NCBI RefSeq assembly: GCF_000697965.2
Contig: NZ_CP015880.1
Location: forward strand, 2,604,001 to 2,668,000
Reading direction: 5' to 3'
Length of the DNA: 64,000 bases
DNA from: Ensifer adhaerens
GTDB taxonomy: Bacteria; Pseudomonadota; Alphaproteobacteria; Rhizobiales; Rhizobiaceae
Part shown: positions 20,360 to 31,166 of the stretch, one piece after another
Numbering within the stretch: position 1 is the first letter of the stretch
Layout of the letters: every line of letters starts with the position of its first letter
Translations under genes and position numbers: made by a program
The notes under the pieces: generated by a model
The model's input: only the letters and a program-made list of their open reading frames with translations
Told to the model about the DNA's origin: nothing
The model's database searches: none

Positions 20360-21790
20360 GAGGCTTGCCCCCGACATCATCGTCATCGGCTCCGGCCCGG
20401 GCGGTGCGGTGACCGCCACCCGTTGCGCGGAGGCGGGCAAGTCCGTGCTGATGATCGAGGAAGGTCCGCATCTGGCGCTCGAGTCTGCGCCGCATTTCTC
20501 CCGCGAGGAAATCCTTCAGAAGTACCGCAACGCCGGCATCAACATCGGCTTCGGCGCGACGAAGATCGCCTATGTCGAGGGCTGCTGCGTCGGCGGCGGC
20601 AGCGAGATCAACCGCGGCCTCTACCACCGCACGCCGCAAGCGGTGCTCGACCGCTGGCGCCGCGACTATCGGGTCGATGCCCTGACGCTCGAAGAACTGA
20701 CCCCGCATTTCGACGCCTGCGAGGCAGTAGCCCGGGTCGAATACCTGCCTGGCCCTGCGCCGCAGCTGTCGACACGGCTCGATGAGGGTGCGCAGCGGCT
20801 CGGATGGTCTTCCCTCGAAGTGCCGCGCCTCTTTGCCTACGCCGCCGCCGGGGCCGGCGGATCTCCGGGCCGCAAGCAATCGATGTCGGCAACCTTCGTG
20901 CCGCGCTTCCTCGACGCCGGCGGTATGCTGCTTGCCGATACCCGACCAAGCTTACCCATGCGAACGGGCAGTGGACGGTGCATGCGCGCAGCAAGGGACC
21001 GGCGGGCACGCGCCAGATCGAACTGAAGGCCAAAACCGTCTTCGTTGCCGGCGGCGCGGTGCAGACCCCGTGGCTGCTACGCCGCTCAGGCATCACGCGC
21101 CATGTCGGCGACAGCTTGCGCTTCCATCCGATGCTGAAGGTGGTGGCAGTCTTTCCCGACGAACTCAATACCCCTGGCGAACTCGAACCGGTCCACCAGA
21201 TCAAGGAATTCGACCCGCGCTTCAGCATGGGCTGCTCGATGAGCAAACGGCCGGCGCTGGCGCTGGCCATGGCGGCGCACCCGGAGATGATCGATGCGGT
21301 CGATCGGGACTGGCGGCGCATGGCGATCTACTACGTGCAGAGCACCGGCGGATCCGGCAAGGTGAGATCCCTGCCCGGCTTTCGCGATCCCCTGGTGCGC
21401 GTCGGCCTTCAACCGTCGGACCTGAAGGAACTGGCCGTCGGCCTTGCACGCCTCGCCGAAGTGCTCTTTGCCGCCGGTGCCCTTGCAGTCTATCCGAGCA
21501 TTCCGGGCTATCCGGTGCTGAAATCGCTGGCCGATATCGCCAAGCTTCCCGAAACGCTTCCTCCCAAGCAGGCAAACGCCACTGCGCTTCACCTCTTCTC
21601 CTCCTGCCCGATGGGCGAGGACGCCGAGAAATGCGCTGCGAGTTCGTTCGGGCGCGTGCATGGCGCCAGCAATCTCTACATCGCCGACGCTTCGCTTCTG
21701 TGCGGGCCGACGGTCGTCAATCCACAAGGGACAGTGATGGCCGTCGCGCATCGCAACATCACACGCGCGCTCGAGGATCGGGCGATCTGA
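20325..21790 (+). pseudogene. GMC-family FAD oxidoreductase, split by a frameshift near 20945
   Basis: The first frame (20325 to about 20945) has the FAD-binding IIVIGSGPGGAVTATRCAE and the GMC segment CCVGGGSEINRGLYHRTP. The second frame resumes at about 20945 with TKLTHANGQWTVHARSKG and runs to 21790. It contains VFVAGGAVQTPWLL and the C-terminal GMC block HLFSSCPMGEDAE plus PTVVNPQGTVMAVAHRN. The coding shift fits loss of one base in the GATACCCGACCAAG stretch. Restored, it would be about 488 residues, a full-length GMC-type oxidase or dehydrogenase. It precedes an SDR epimerase by 36 bp, so it may act in sugar-donor redox chemistry. It could be a true pseudogene or a sequencing error. Confidence 0.75.
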
Positions 21791-21826
21791 TCAGAAAACT
21801 TCCGCAGACAGGGGCTGGAGGGACAT

Positions 21827-22855
21827 ATGCGACATCTCATCACCGGCGGATCGGGCTTCATCGGCAACCTCGCAGCTCGACGGTTGCGCGAACACGGCGA
21901 CGAGGTGCGGGTGCTCGACCTCTGGGAGGATCGCTCCCGCCCGGCGGATATCGAGTTCGTCAATTGCTCCGTGCTCGACCGCGACGGCGTGCGCGCCGCC
22001 ATGCGCGACGTCGACGTCGTCCACCACAATGCGGCGCTGGTGGCGCAGACCGATGCGGGGCGCGACTACTGGAACGTCAACGTCGAGGGGACCCGTATCG
22101 TCTGCGAGGAAGCCGCAAGAGCGGGCGTCCGGTCGCTGATCCATGTCAGTTCGACCGCCGCCTACGGCATTCCGCCTTCCGGCCCGATCACGGCGACAAC
22201 CCCGCTTCGCCCGGTGGAGCCCTATGGAAAATCGAAGCGCGCCGGCGAAGAAGTGGCCGAGGCCATCTGCACGGCCGCCGATATGACCCTGATCACCATC
22301 CGGCCCCGCGCCACCCTTGGCGGCGGCCGGCTCGGCATCTTCCAGATCCTCTTTGAATGGATCAGCGAAAACCGCGCCGTCTATGTCATCGGATCCGGCA
22401 ACATCAAGTTCCAGTTCGTCCACGCCCATGATCTCATGGATTTCTACATGCTGGCGCTCAAGGCCGGTCGGAGCGGCACCTACAATGTCGGCACCGACAG
22501 CTTCGGCACGCTGCGCCATGACCTGGAGGCCCTGATCCGCTATGCCGGCAGCACATCGAAAGTCCGGAGCCTTCCGACCTCCGCTACCATCAACACGCTG
22601 CGGGCGCTGCATTGGCTGAGGGTCTCGCCGCTGGTGCCCTGGCACTACCTCACCTACCACAAGGAATGCTACTTCGACGTCGAGCCCCTGCTTGCCATGG
22701 GCTGGCGGCCGAAATACTCCAACGAAGCCATGCTGCAGGAGAGCTACGACTGGTATCGCCAAAGCGCGAAGCTCGCGTCCGCCGTCACCGCAAAGAGCCC
22801 GCACCGCGCGCCGCTCAAGCAGGGCGCGCTCTGGCTGCTCAAGATGATATCGTAA
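21827..22855 (+). CDS. NAD-dependent epimerase/dehydratase (extended SDR)
   Basis: A 342-residue extended short-chain dehydrogenase. The Rossmann loop is TGGSGFIGN, the downstream HHNAALV motif is present, the catalytic serine lies in HVSSTAAYG and the YxxxK pair is YGKSK. A GGAGGGAC site precedes the ATG. It probably acts on a nucleotide- or lipid-linked sugar. With the upstream GMC enzyme it could perform an oxidation-reduction epimerisation. Its end overlaps the convergent HAD gene by 17 bp. Substrate unknown. Confidence 0.82.
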   Translation: MRHLITGGSGFIGNLAARRLREHGDEVRVLDLWEDRSRPADIEFVNCSVLDRDGVRAAMRDVDVVHHNAALVAQTDAGRDYWNVNVEGTRIVCEEAARAGVRSLIHVSSTAAYGIPPSGPITATTPLRPVEPYGKSKRAGEEVAEAICTAADMTLITIRPRATLGGGRLGIFQILFEWISENRAVYVIGSGNIKFQFVHAHDLMDFYMLALKAGRSGTYNVGTDSFGTLRHDLEALIRYAGSTSKVRSLPTSATINTLRALHWLRVSPLVPWHYLTYHKECYFDVEPLLAMGWRPKYSNEAMLQESYDWYRQSAKLASAVTAKSPHRAPLKQGALWLLKMIS

Positions 22856-23612
22856 GCGAGCGGGGCGCCGGAGCCGGCGCGCCCATCGGCTGCGGCTCCG
22901 TCACTGGCCAAAAGATTTCGTCGTCATAGCCGCGGAACGTATCGACGCCGGCAATTGGGCTTGCGCTGCGAATCAGGGCGCGCATGCCGTGGCTCTGCGC
23001 CACCGCCCAGTCGCGCTCCACCCGGTCGCCAATCATGATCGCCTGCTCCGCCGGCACCTGCGCACGATTGAGCACATGGGCAAGACCGGCCGGATGCGGC
23101 TTCAAAGCGCCGACTTCGGGATCCATGGCGGAGACGACGATGCTGGCGCCAAGGCCAAGCGCCTTCAGTTTCTCCGACGCCGGATAGTCGGACAAAACCG
23201 CAATCGTCTTTCCCTGAACCGCAAGGCCGGCAAACACCCGCTCGACGCCGCGGCACCGGCAAGCCGGAAGGAGATCGAGCGGACGCCGTTCGATCCATTC
23301 CTCGACCGTCTTCCGGACGCTCTCCGGCGACTGCCCGCACCGCTCCGCAGTCAGTTCGTATTGCCGGGCTGCCACATCGGTCGCCAACGCATCGCCCAGT
23401 TCCTCGCGGCAGTCGCGAAAGGCGCGCAGGACGCGGATGGTGCCAAGGCTGCACCTGCGCGCCGCGTCAGCAACAAGCCGCAGCAGCATCCGCGCCCGCA
23501 GCCGCCGCTGGTCGTAGAGCGTGCCGTCGAGATCGAACACCACGAGACGCACCCGATCCCAATCCACCGGTCCATTTGGCAAGGCCCCGTTCGGCAGCGT
23601 CGAACCGGTCAT
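22839..23612 (-). CDS. HAD-superfamily phosphatase, candidate polyprenyl-phosphoryl-pentose 5-phosphatase
   Basis: A 257-residue haloacid-dehalogenase hydrolase. Motif I is VVFDLDGTLYD, motif II SDYPASEK, motif III lysine in LKPHPAG and motif IV MIGDRVERD; all acidic residues are present. Its ATG overlaps the UbiA stop by 4 bp, so it is translated with it. HAD domains next to or fused to DPPR-synthase-like UbiA proteins suggest removal of the 5-phosphate from a lipid-linked phosphoribose. That substrate is inferred. Confidence 0.8.
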   Translation of the reverse strand: MTGSTLPNGALPNGPVDWDRVRLVVFDLDGTLYDQRRLRARMLLRLVADAARRCSLGTIRVLRAFRDCREELGDALATDVAARQYELTAERCGQSPESVRKTVEEWIERRPLDLLPACRCRGVERVFAGLAVQGKTIAVLSDYPASEKLKALGLGASIVVSAMDPEVGALKPHPAGLAHVLNRAQVPAEQAIMIGDRVERDWAVAQSHGMRALIRSASPIAGVDTFRGYDDEIFWPVTEPQPMGAPAPAPRSLTISS

Positions 23613-24616
23613 TGCAGCGACGATATCGGCACGAGGAACGAAGCGGCCAGGAAGTCCAGCACCGGCACGTTGACGAAGCTCGCGAACAGGAAGACGACGA
23701 TGGTCAAGGTCAGCATGACGTCCAGCCGCCGGGAGTGAAACAGCCTTTCCGGCCGTTGCACCACCGATCCGGGGCGCGTGGCAAGCCAGAGATAGACGGC
23801 GAAGAGGCCGCTGATGAACGGAAAGACGAGGATGTATTCCACCCGGTATTTCACCAGGAAAACGCCAAGCAGAAACGCCGTCATCATCGCGTAGACGAAG
23901 CAGGAAACGGTGAGGCTCTCCTCGGTGTAGTATTCGAATGACCGCCTATATTTCTTCAGGACGGCGACCCCCGCATTCGCGGCGATGTCGCGATACTCCC
24001 CGAGCCGCTTGGCCGCCATCAGGAAGGCGCCGGCCATCCAGTAAGCCGCAAGCACGCTGACCGGCGGCAAGGTCACCTGATCGACGATGGCCCAGCCGAG
24101 CAGGAAGCGGATCGGATTGTTGAGGCATTCCGTCAGCACATCGAGATAGGGCTTGTCCTTCGCCCGGATGGGCTCGACGTTGTAGAGGATGCCGGACAGC
24201 AGGAAGAGCAGCGACGTGGCGAAGAACAGCTTGCCGACGACCGACGCAAGCAGCAGTCCGATGACGGCAAGCAGCAGATACTCGCCGTAGACGATGCGCG
24301 GCTGCATCTCAACGACGACGGCGCGACGCTGCGATTTGGTCGGATGGGCCGCGTCGCGTTCCCGGTCGAGCCACTCGTTTATGACGTAATTGGCCGATGC
24401 GATCGAGACGGCGCTCAGAAGCCCCACGGGAATATTGATGACGAGAGCGGCCGGATCAGGCTCGCTGAGGGCACAGGCAAGGATCAGCCCAGGCAGGATG
24501 AAGACGTGCTTGGTGACATGGTCGAACCGGGCCAGCGACAGGTAGTCGCTTGCCCTCCCCCGCGGTTGGGGCCCCAACGCCTCGATAGGCGTCGTCTCTT
24601 CCGGGTTTGCTGGCAT
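23609..24616 (-). CDS. UbiA-family prenyltransferase, similar to decaprenyl-phosphate phosphoribosyltransferases
   Basis: A 335-residue membrane protein with 8-9 helices. The first aspartate-rich motif is NEWLDRERDAAHPTKSQR. The HPTK extension is typical of the mycobacterial DPPR synthase (Rv3806c) branch of UbiA, not of quinone-pathway UbiA. A second motif lies around YNVEPIRAKDKPYLD. The predicted reaction is transfer of phosphoribose from PRPP to polyprenyl phosphate in the inner membrane. From memory, the Nod-factor arabinosylation protein NoeC of Azorhizobium belongs to this branch. A GGAGAGGGAC site precedes the ATG; the gene is coupled to the HAD gene. Confidence 0.82.
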   Translation of the reverse strand: MPANPEETTPIEALGPQPRGRASDYLSLARFDHVTKHVFILPGLILACALSEPDPAALVINIPVGLLSAVSIASANYVINEWLDRERDAAHPTKSQRRAVVVEMQPRIVYGEYLLLAVIGLLLASVVGKLFFATSLLFLLSGILYNVEPIRAKDKPYLDVLTECLNNPIRFLLGWAIVDQVTLPPVSVLAAYWMAGAFLMAAKRLGEYRDIAANAGVAVLKKYRRSFEYYTEESLTVSCFVYAMMTAFLLGVFLVKYRVEYILVFPFISGLFAVYLWLATRPGSVVQRPERLFHSRRLDVMLTLTIVVFLFASFVNVPVLDFLAASFLVPISSLQ

Positions 24617-24659
24617 GTCCCTCTCCTTGTCTAGAGACCACGCGCCTGAGTCGGGACGC

Positions 24660-26569
<1,910 letters not shown>

Positions 26570-26646
26570 GCACCCGTAGCTCAGCTGGATAGAGTGTTGG
26601 ATTCCGATTCCAAAGGTCACAGGTTCGAATCCTGTCGGGTGCGCCA
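26570..26646 (+). tRNA. tRNA-Arg (anticodon CCG)
   Basis: A full cloverleaf can be folded. The acceptor is GCACCCG/CGGGTGC, the D arm GCTC...GAGT, and the anticodon arm TTGGA-TTCCGAT-TCCAA with anticodon CCG reading CGG. The T arm is ACAGG-TTCGAAT-CCTGT, with an encoded CCA end. In S. meliloti, from memory, the single tRNA-Arg(CCG) is essential and plasmid-borne; whether this copy is unique here cannot be seen. Confidence 0.96.
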
Positions 26647-26750
26647 TTTTACGTCTTGAAATTTTTGATTGATAACGTGCCGTCTTCAAGATGCGAGAAG
26701 CGCTGGTTGATGGCAGGCAATCCGTACATGTCCGCGCCCTTCCGATTTTC

Positions 26751-27383
26751 CTAGACTACCGTTTCGGCCTCGAGTGCCTGCAATTCCCTGAAGGAAGCCA
26801 TCCACCCCTCGGGAAGGCCGTGTGACGCGTTCACCGGCGTGTCGGGCGCTTCGATATGGATCGCTTGGTTAACCCAGACCAATCCACAATAGACCTTCAT
26901 GAGATATGCCCGCTTTTGCCAGCGCGAAAGCGGCCACTGAGGATCGGCACCGCAAGCGATCTGCGACACCAGTTCCCCACCGTCCACGCTCTGGTCGACG
27001 CGATGAAGCGAACAGCCGAGCAGGCGAGCCTTCGCTTCATAGGCGTCCTCCACGCCTCTCAGCCCCTTGAACGCCGGCAAGGCTGCCGGATGGATGTTGA
27101 ACGTATCGACGCTATCAAACAGTTCGCTCGAAACCAGACGGTCAAAGAACAGCAGTATATTGTTGACGCGCAGGTCTTGAAGGGCTGCGGCCACCTTGGT
27201 GGAAAACAGCTTCCTGTCTCGCTCTTCGATGCGGATGTGCTTCGCGTTGACGCGGCCGGCAACCACCTCCGCCCCACACCCTCTATCAGTGATCACCGTG
27301 AAATCGACGCCGTCGTGTCGAACAATGCGAGCCACCTGTTCAAACGCTGCCCCACCAGAAGATACAAGGACGGCGAGTTTCAT
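26751..27383 (-). CDS. Formyltransferase-family protein (PurN-like fold), orphan
   Basis: A 210-residue protein with the formyltransferase core. The Asn and His of [12 protein letters not shown] and the Asp of [13 protein letters not shown] match the N-H-D catalytic set of glycinamide-ribonucleotide formyltransferase. The N-terminus [11 protein letters not shown] replaces the usual ribonucleotide-binding GSGSN loop, so it is probably not PurN. No purine genes are near; a nearby glycan cluster contains a sugar aminotransferase. N-formylation of an amino sugar or other amine is a reasonable guess. A GGAGCGCAAGAC site precedes the ATG. Confidence 0.75.
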   Translation of the reverse strand: MKLAVLVSSGGAAFEQVARIVRHDGVDFTVITDRGCGAEVVAGRVNAKHIRIEERDRKLFSTKVAAALQDLRVNNILLFFDRLVSSELFDSVDTFNIHPAALPAFKGLRGVEDAYEAKARLLGCSLHRVDQSVDGGELVSQIACGADPQWPLSRWQKRAYLMKVYCGLVWVNQAIHIEAPDTPVNASHGLPEGWMASFRELQALEAETVV

Positions 27384-27835
27384 GTCTTGCGCTCCGTAAA
27401 TATTTTACCGCCCCGAGGAATGCCCCGACATGGCGCAGCTACCGCGTCGCACGTCTGGTGAGACGCTGAAAGCACTGTAGGTTTTCGAACTGCCACACTT
27501 TCCATCCGTGTGGATGCCATGAAAGGACGCATGACGCAGAGGCAGGCAGACGGAAGTATCAGATCACCCCCTGCTTTGAGAAGACTATGGCACTTGCGCT
27601 TCAACCGATTGATGCGGCGGCCGCCGTGCTCTGTCGTTCCGCGAAACACAGGGCAACATATTCGTCGACCCATGGGCCAACGAGAAAAGTACCGGGCTGC
27701 GCATAGCCACGCCCGCCCGTTGGTGGCTATGCGCCCTGGTCTTCTGTGCTGAACGACGCGCTGATGGCCAACACATGGAGTCCATTCCGCGTTGGCGGAA
27801 GCGACCGCCCACGGTCGTTGGAAGCCGCCGCCCGC
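27384..27835. other. Gene-free 452-bp stretch
   Basis: Short open frames exist on both strands here, but none has a convincing ribosome site, composition or recognisable family. No strong hairpin or repeat is seen. It carries the promoter of the formyltransferase gene at its left end and the tail side of the OmpA-like gene at its right. Confidence 0.45.
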
Positions 27836-28372
27836 TCAAGTCGCGTCGCGTTCCGTCCTGAGATTGGAGACGACGCGGCGGTTCTGGACCTTGCAGGAGC
27901 GCTCGGTGCAGTCGCGCACCTCGCGGTCGTTGCCGTAGCCTTTGGCCCACAAGCGATTGGGGTCCACACCCTTGGACACCAGATAGGCCATTACCGCATC
28001 GGCGCGTTTCTGCGACAGCGTTTCCATCTTGGAAGCGGAGCCGCTGTCGTCGGAGAAGCCCTGTAGCTTGACCAGCCAGCGCGGGTTGCTGTTGAGCCAG
28101 ATCGCCTGCTTGTCGAGTGTCGCCTTGGCGACGCTGTCGAGTGCGGAGGAATCCTGGGTGAAGTAGGTCCGGCGGCCGACATTGAGGATAAAGTCCTCTT
28201 CGGTACCGACCGATACGGTTTCGAAGCCGGGTGCCGGGTCGTCGGTTTTTCCGGTCATCGGCACGGCTGCGGGCTCTTCGACTGCGGCCATCTCGGTGGT
28301 GTTGCAGGAAGCAAGCGTCAAGAGAATGGCGGCCGCGGAAAGCAGCCTCGTCAATCCGGTCATAGCGGGCAT
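27836..28372 (-). CDS. OmpA-family peptidoglycan-associated lipoprotein
   Basis: A 178-residue protein. It has a lipoprotein signal peptide with lipobox LASC at about residue 20, then a short acidic linker and an OmpA C-terminal domain (about 75-175). That domain includes YFTQDSSALDS, LQGFSDDSGS and the RADAVMAYLVSKGVDPNRLWAKGYG block. It probably anchors the outer membrane to peptidoglycan. The extra cysteine pair (DCTERSCKVQNRR) near the end is typical of some Pal-like proteins. It follows the L,D-transpeptidase gene by 13 bp, forming an envelope operon. Confidence 0.85.
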   Translation of the reverse strand: MPAMTGLTRLLSAAAILLTLASCNTTEMAAVEEPAAVPMTGKTDDPAPGFETVSVGTEEDFILNVGRRTYFTQDSSALDSVAKATLDKQAIWLNSNPRWLVKLQGFSDDSGSASKMETLSQKRADAVMAYLVSKGVDPNRLWAKGYGNDREVRDCTERSCKVQNRRVVSNLRTERDAT

Positions 28373-28385
28373 CGGGTGATATTCC

Positions 28386-29063
28386 TCATTCGACCGGAGT
28401 TGCGACCGGGGTTGCTTGGCTGACCTCGGGGGCCTTTTCGGCGATATGCGGCAGCACCTGCACCGCCGTGCCGATGGGGCAACGCTGGTAAAGGTCGATC
28501 GCATCCTCGTTGAACATGCGGATGCAACCGCTGGAGGCATCCTTGCCGATGCTGCCCGGCTCCAGCGTGCCATGGAAGCGGTAGCCGGTATCGACGCCGT
28601 CGCGCAGCAGGTACATGGCGCGCGGGCCGAGCGGATTTTTCGGCGAACCGCCCTCGACGAACTCAGGCAGCTCGGGGTGGCGCTCACGCATCTCCGGTGG
28701 CGGCGTCCAGCGCGGCCACAGCGATTTCCGGTCGATCGTCGCCCGGCCGTACCATTTGAAACCCTCTTTCCCGACGCCGACGCCGTAGCGGATGGCCGTC
28801 TTGTTCTCCATGATCAGGTAGAGAAAGTGGTGCCTGGTATCGACGACGACGGTGCCGATCGGCTCGCTACTGAAATACTTGACGACCTGGCGCTGCCATT
28901 TCCTGTCAATGTTGGCGAAATTGGTGCTCCGGTATGTCACGCCGTTGTCCACGGCCGGGCCGGAAAAATAGGCTGTCGCCTTTGCCAGTGCCGGGCTCTG
29001 AAGCGCATTGGCGCCAAGCAGCGCCAAACCACCAAGCATAGTCTCCCTGCGGGTCCACACCAT
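28386..29063 (-). CDS. L,D-transpeptidase (YkuD domain)
   Basis: A 225-residue secreted protein with a twin-arginine-like leader (WTRRETMLGGLALLGAN). The YkuD domain begins around residue 70 (VVVDTRHHFLYLI). It has the catalytic pattern FHGTLEPGSIG followed by SSGCIRMFNEDA, giving the His and Cys of the HG...SxGChR motif. It should form 3-3 peptidoglycan cross-links or attach proteins to the wall. The ATG at 29063 follows GGGGGA. Upstream of the OmpA-like lipoprotein in the same direction. Confidence 0.88.
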   Translation of the reverse strand: MVWTRRETMLGGLALLGANALQSPALAKATAYFSGPAVDNGVTYRSTNFANIDRKWQRQVVKYFSSEPIGTVVVDTRHHFLYLIMENKTAIRYGVGVGKEGFKWYGRATIDRKSLWPRWTPPPEMRERHPELPEFVEGGSPKNPLGPRAMYLLRDGVDTGYRFHGTLEPGSIGKDASSGCIRMFNEDAIDLYQRCPIGTAVQVLPHIAEKAPEVSQATPVATPVE

Positions 29064-29336
29064 CGGCAATATCCCCCGAAAGCCAATTAGCGAGGCTGCA
29101 GTAAATCAGATTTTTGAACTGCTACAACAGAAAATTCTCACGCATCGATTCTTTCGCGACGGCCGGACAATAGATTGGATCTTCTCGGCGTTCGTCGCAA
29201 ACGAACAGGCGGCAGACATCGCCAGCCCACCGCGGACGTGCCTTCGCCCGCCTCGCCGTTGCAATGCTGCGCGGCGCCGGCCGCGGCGTAAGCGCCGGGC
29301 GAGCGTCAGCTGCGTTTACCGGCAATATGCGGCGAA

Positions 29337-29675
29337 CTACTTGATATCGCGTGCCTGACCTGACGCCCTGAGCTCCGCGAGCGTCTTTCCAAGGCAACTC
29401 CCGCCGGCATCAGAGCCAACCGCCTTGGCCGCGCCGTCCAGCGTGATCGTACCGGCGAAGTTGTCAGAAGCCTGATAGGTTGCGGTTCCATCCGCAGTCA
29501 CCTTGGACAGATAGAAGGCGTGCTGGGTGCCCTTGTATTCGCAGGCAACGGCAAACGGAAATTGATCGAACAGGACGCCTTCGGCACGTGCCGAGGTACC
29601 GAAGGACTGAACGCTGGTCGCAACCAGCAGTACTGCCAGAGACTTGGACATATTCGCAGAGCGTATGCGCACCAT
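29337..29675 (-). CDS. Small secreted protein of unknown function
   Basis: A 112-residue protein with a signal peptide (SLAVLLVATSVQSFGTSARA) and a short mature domain. The mature part holds two cysteines (VACEYKG and GGSCLGK), likely forming a disulfide in the periplasm. A GGGGGATCG site precedes the ATG at 29675; a start at 29651 is also possible. Not recognised. It stands alone, with gene-free gaps of about 200-270 bp on both sides. Confidence 0.6.
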   Translation of the reverse strand: MVRIRSANMSKSLAVLLVATSVQSFGTSARAEGVLFDQFPFAVACEYKGTQHAFYLSKVTADGTATYQASDNFAGTITLDGAAKAVGSDAGGSCLGKTLAELRASGQARDIK

Positions 29676-29879
29676 CGATCCCCCAACCCAGTTAGATAAA
29701 GGTATCCGTCGAGCGCGATGGTGCCGCCTAGCGTGCGCTTTGACAAGCCCGACTGGCAGATTCAAGCACAGCAAATATCGACCAGCGGTTGGCCGCTCCT
29801 TCCCGCTTCAAGCGGATGGCGCCAAGGAACAGGCGGCAGGCGTCACGCCAGCGCAAACAAGATCGTTCTGAACGGCCAG

Positions 29880-30350
29880 TCACGCCGGATGGCTGAAGCG
29901 GGCGATCTGCGCGCCCCGCATCAGGTTGCGGAAATTCGCGCCGCTCATGTGCACCAGCGTCCGGTGATCGCCGCCTTCGAAATAGACGTCGCTGACATCG
30001 CCGAGGCTTTCGTCTAGCAGCACCGGCACGTCATAGGCCGAACCAACCGGCGGCACGGCGCCGATGTCGCAATCGGCAAAGAGATTGCAGACCTCCTCTT
30101 CCGAAGCGAGGCCGAGGCGGCGGTCCATTACGTCCTGCAGGGTCGAGAGTTCGACCCGGTGCGTGCTCGGCACGACGGCGAGCACGTAGCCCATTTCGTG
30201 GTGAACGACCACGGATTTGGCAAGCCGGCTGCCCGGCACATGCGCCGCCCGCGCCGTCTGGCTGGTGGTCGCGGTGCGGTGGTGGTCGACGGTGTCATAG
30301 GCGACACCCGAACCGTCGATATAGTCCTGAAGTTTTCTGGCGATCGTCAT
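29880..30350 (-). CDS. YbaK/EbsC-family aminoacyl-tRNA deacylase-like protein
   Basis: A 156-residue single-domain protein. The family core is visible as SRLAKSVVVHHEMGYVLAVVPSTHRVEL with the conserved lysine, then IGAVPPVG and the C-terminal GGDHRTLVHMSG. These proteins hydrolyse mischarged Pro-, Cys- or Ala-tRNA. The start at 30350 follows AGAGAAGG; in-frame codons further upstream are not supported. Precise tRNA specificity is unknown. Confidence 0.8.
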   Translation of the reverse strand: MTIARKLQDYIDGSGVAYDTVDHHRTATTSQTARAAHVPGSRLAKSVVVHHEMGYVLAVVPSTHRVELSTLQDVMDRRLGLASEEEVCNLFADCDIGAVPPVGSAYDVPVLLDESLGDVSDVYFEGGDHRTLVHMSGANFRNLMRGAQIARFSHPA

Positions 30351-30414
30351 CGTCGACACCCCTTCTCTCTCGTGGTGGCGCGGAGAGGTTATTGTCCTCC
30401 CATCCCTCACGAAG

Positions 30415-30975
30415 TCAACGACGGGCGGCGACGATCCTGTTCGGCAGCAAAGGGAGCGCCTGGTCGCGCGGCGACATTTGCGAGACCGGCAACGGCCAGG
30501 CGATCGCGAGCCCCGGATCGAGCGGGTTAAGCCCGCCTTCGGCCTCGGGCGCATAGGGCTTGTCGTGCAGATAAATCAGCTCGCAATCCTCGGTCAGCGT
30601 CTGGAACCCGTGGGCAAAACCGCCAGGGATCATCATCGAGCGACCATTGTCCGCACTCAGCACCTCCCCGTGCCATTGCAGATAGGTCGCAGAATCCGGC
30701 CGCAGGTCGACCGCCACATCGAAGACAGCGCCGGAAAGGCAGGAGACGAATTTCGCCTCGTCGTGCGGCGCCTGCTGGAAGTGCAGGCCGCGGATCGTGC
30801 CTGCTGCCTGCGTCAGGGTATGGTTGATCTGCGCGATCTTTCCATCGCCGCCGAAATCGGCCAGCGCCTCGCGACAAAAGAAGCGCGAGAAGAAACCGCG
30901 ATCATCGCCCCTGCGTTGCCGCTCGACGACGATGAGACCCGCTATGGGTGTAGAAATTCGATCGAATCGCGACAT
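30415..30975 (-). CDS. rfbC: dTDP-4-dehydrorhamnose 3,5-epimerase family (RfbC/RmlC-like)
   Basis: A 186-residue cupin epimerase. It has the family motifs GFFSRFFCRE, the catalytic-histidine segment IRGLHFQQAPHDEAKFV, VDLRPDSATYLQW and the IPGGFAHGFQTL block. No rmlA, rmlB or rmlD is nearby; it is divergent from a cluster with CDP-glucose enzymes. It may therefore epimerise CDP-4-keto-6-deoxyglucose rather than the dTDP sugar. The ATG at 30975 has a GGAAGGAACC site. Family certain, substrate uncertain. Confidence 0.85.
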   Translation of the reverse strand: MSRFDRISTPIAGLIVVERQRRGDDRGFFSRFFCREALADFGGDGKIAQINHTLTQAAGTIRGLHFQQAPHDEAKFVSCLSGAVFDVAVDLRPDSATYLQWHGEVLSADNGRSMMIPGGFAHGFQTLTEDCELIYLHDKPYAPEAEGGLNPLDPGLAIAWPLPVSQMSPRDQALPLLPNRIVAARR

Positions 30976-31166
30976 GGTTCCTTCCGCCAGAGACCAAGGA
31001 CTACCCGTCTTTTCGCCCTTAAGAAACCGGCCTTGACCGTATTTGCAATTGCCGACATGAAAGCGTTCACAGGAAAGCGTTGCGAATCGGCGAAAGCGCC
31101 AGGGATCGCGATTCGCGGTCGAGAGCGTATCCATAGGTTGTATCCGAAGAAGGGCATCAGACAGCA

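Noticed and set aside
26570..26646. tRNA-Arg as an integration site for a genomic island
   Set aside because: No integrase, no transposase and no repeated tRNA 3' end were seen nearby, though the neighbours look accessory.
27384..27835. Small genes in the gap (open frames of 80-121 codons)
   Set aside because: No ribosome site, no family and overlapping frames on both strands.
30415..30975. Part of a dTDP-rhamnose (rmlBDAC) locus
   Set aside because: No rmlA, rmlB or rmlD is in the window; the adjacent sugar genes are CDP-glucose type.
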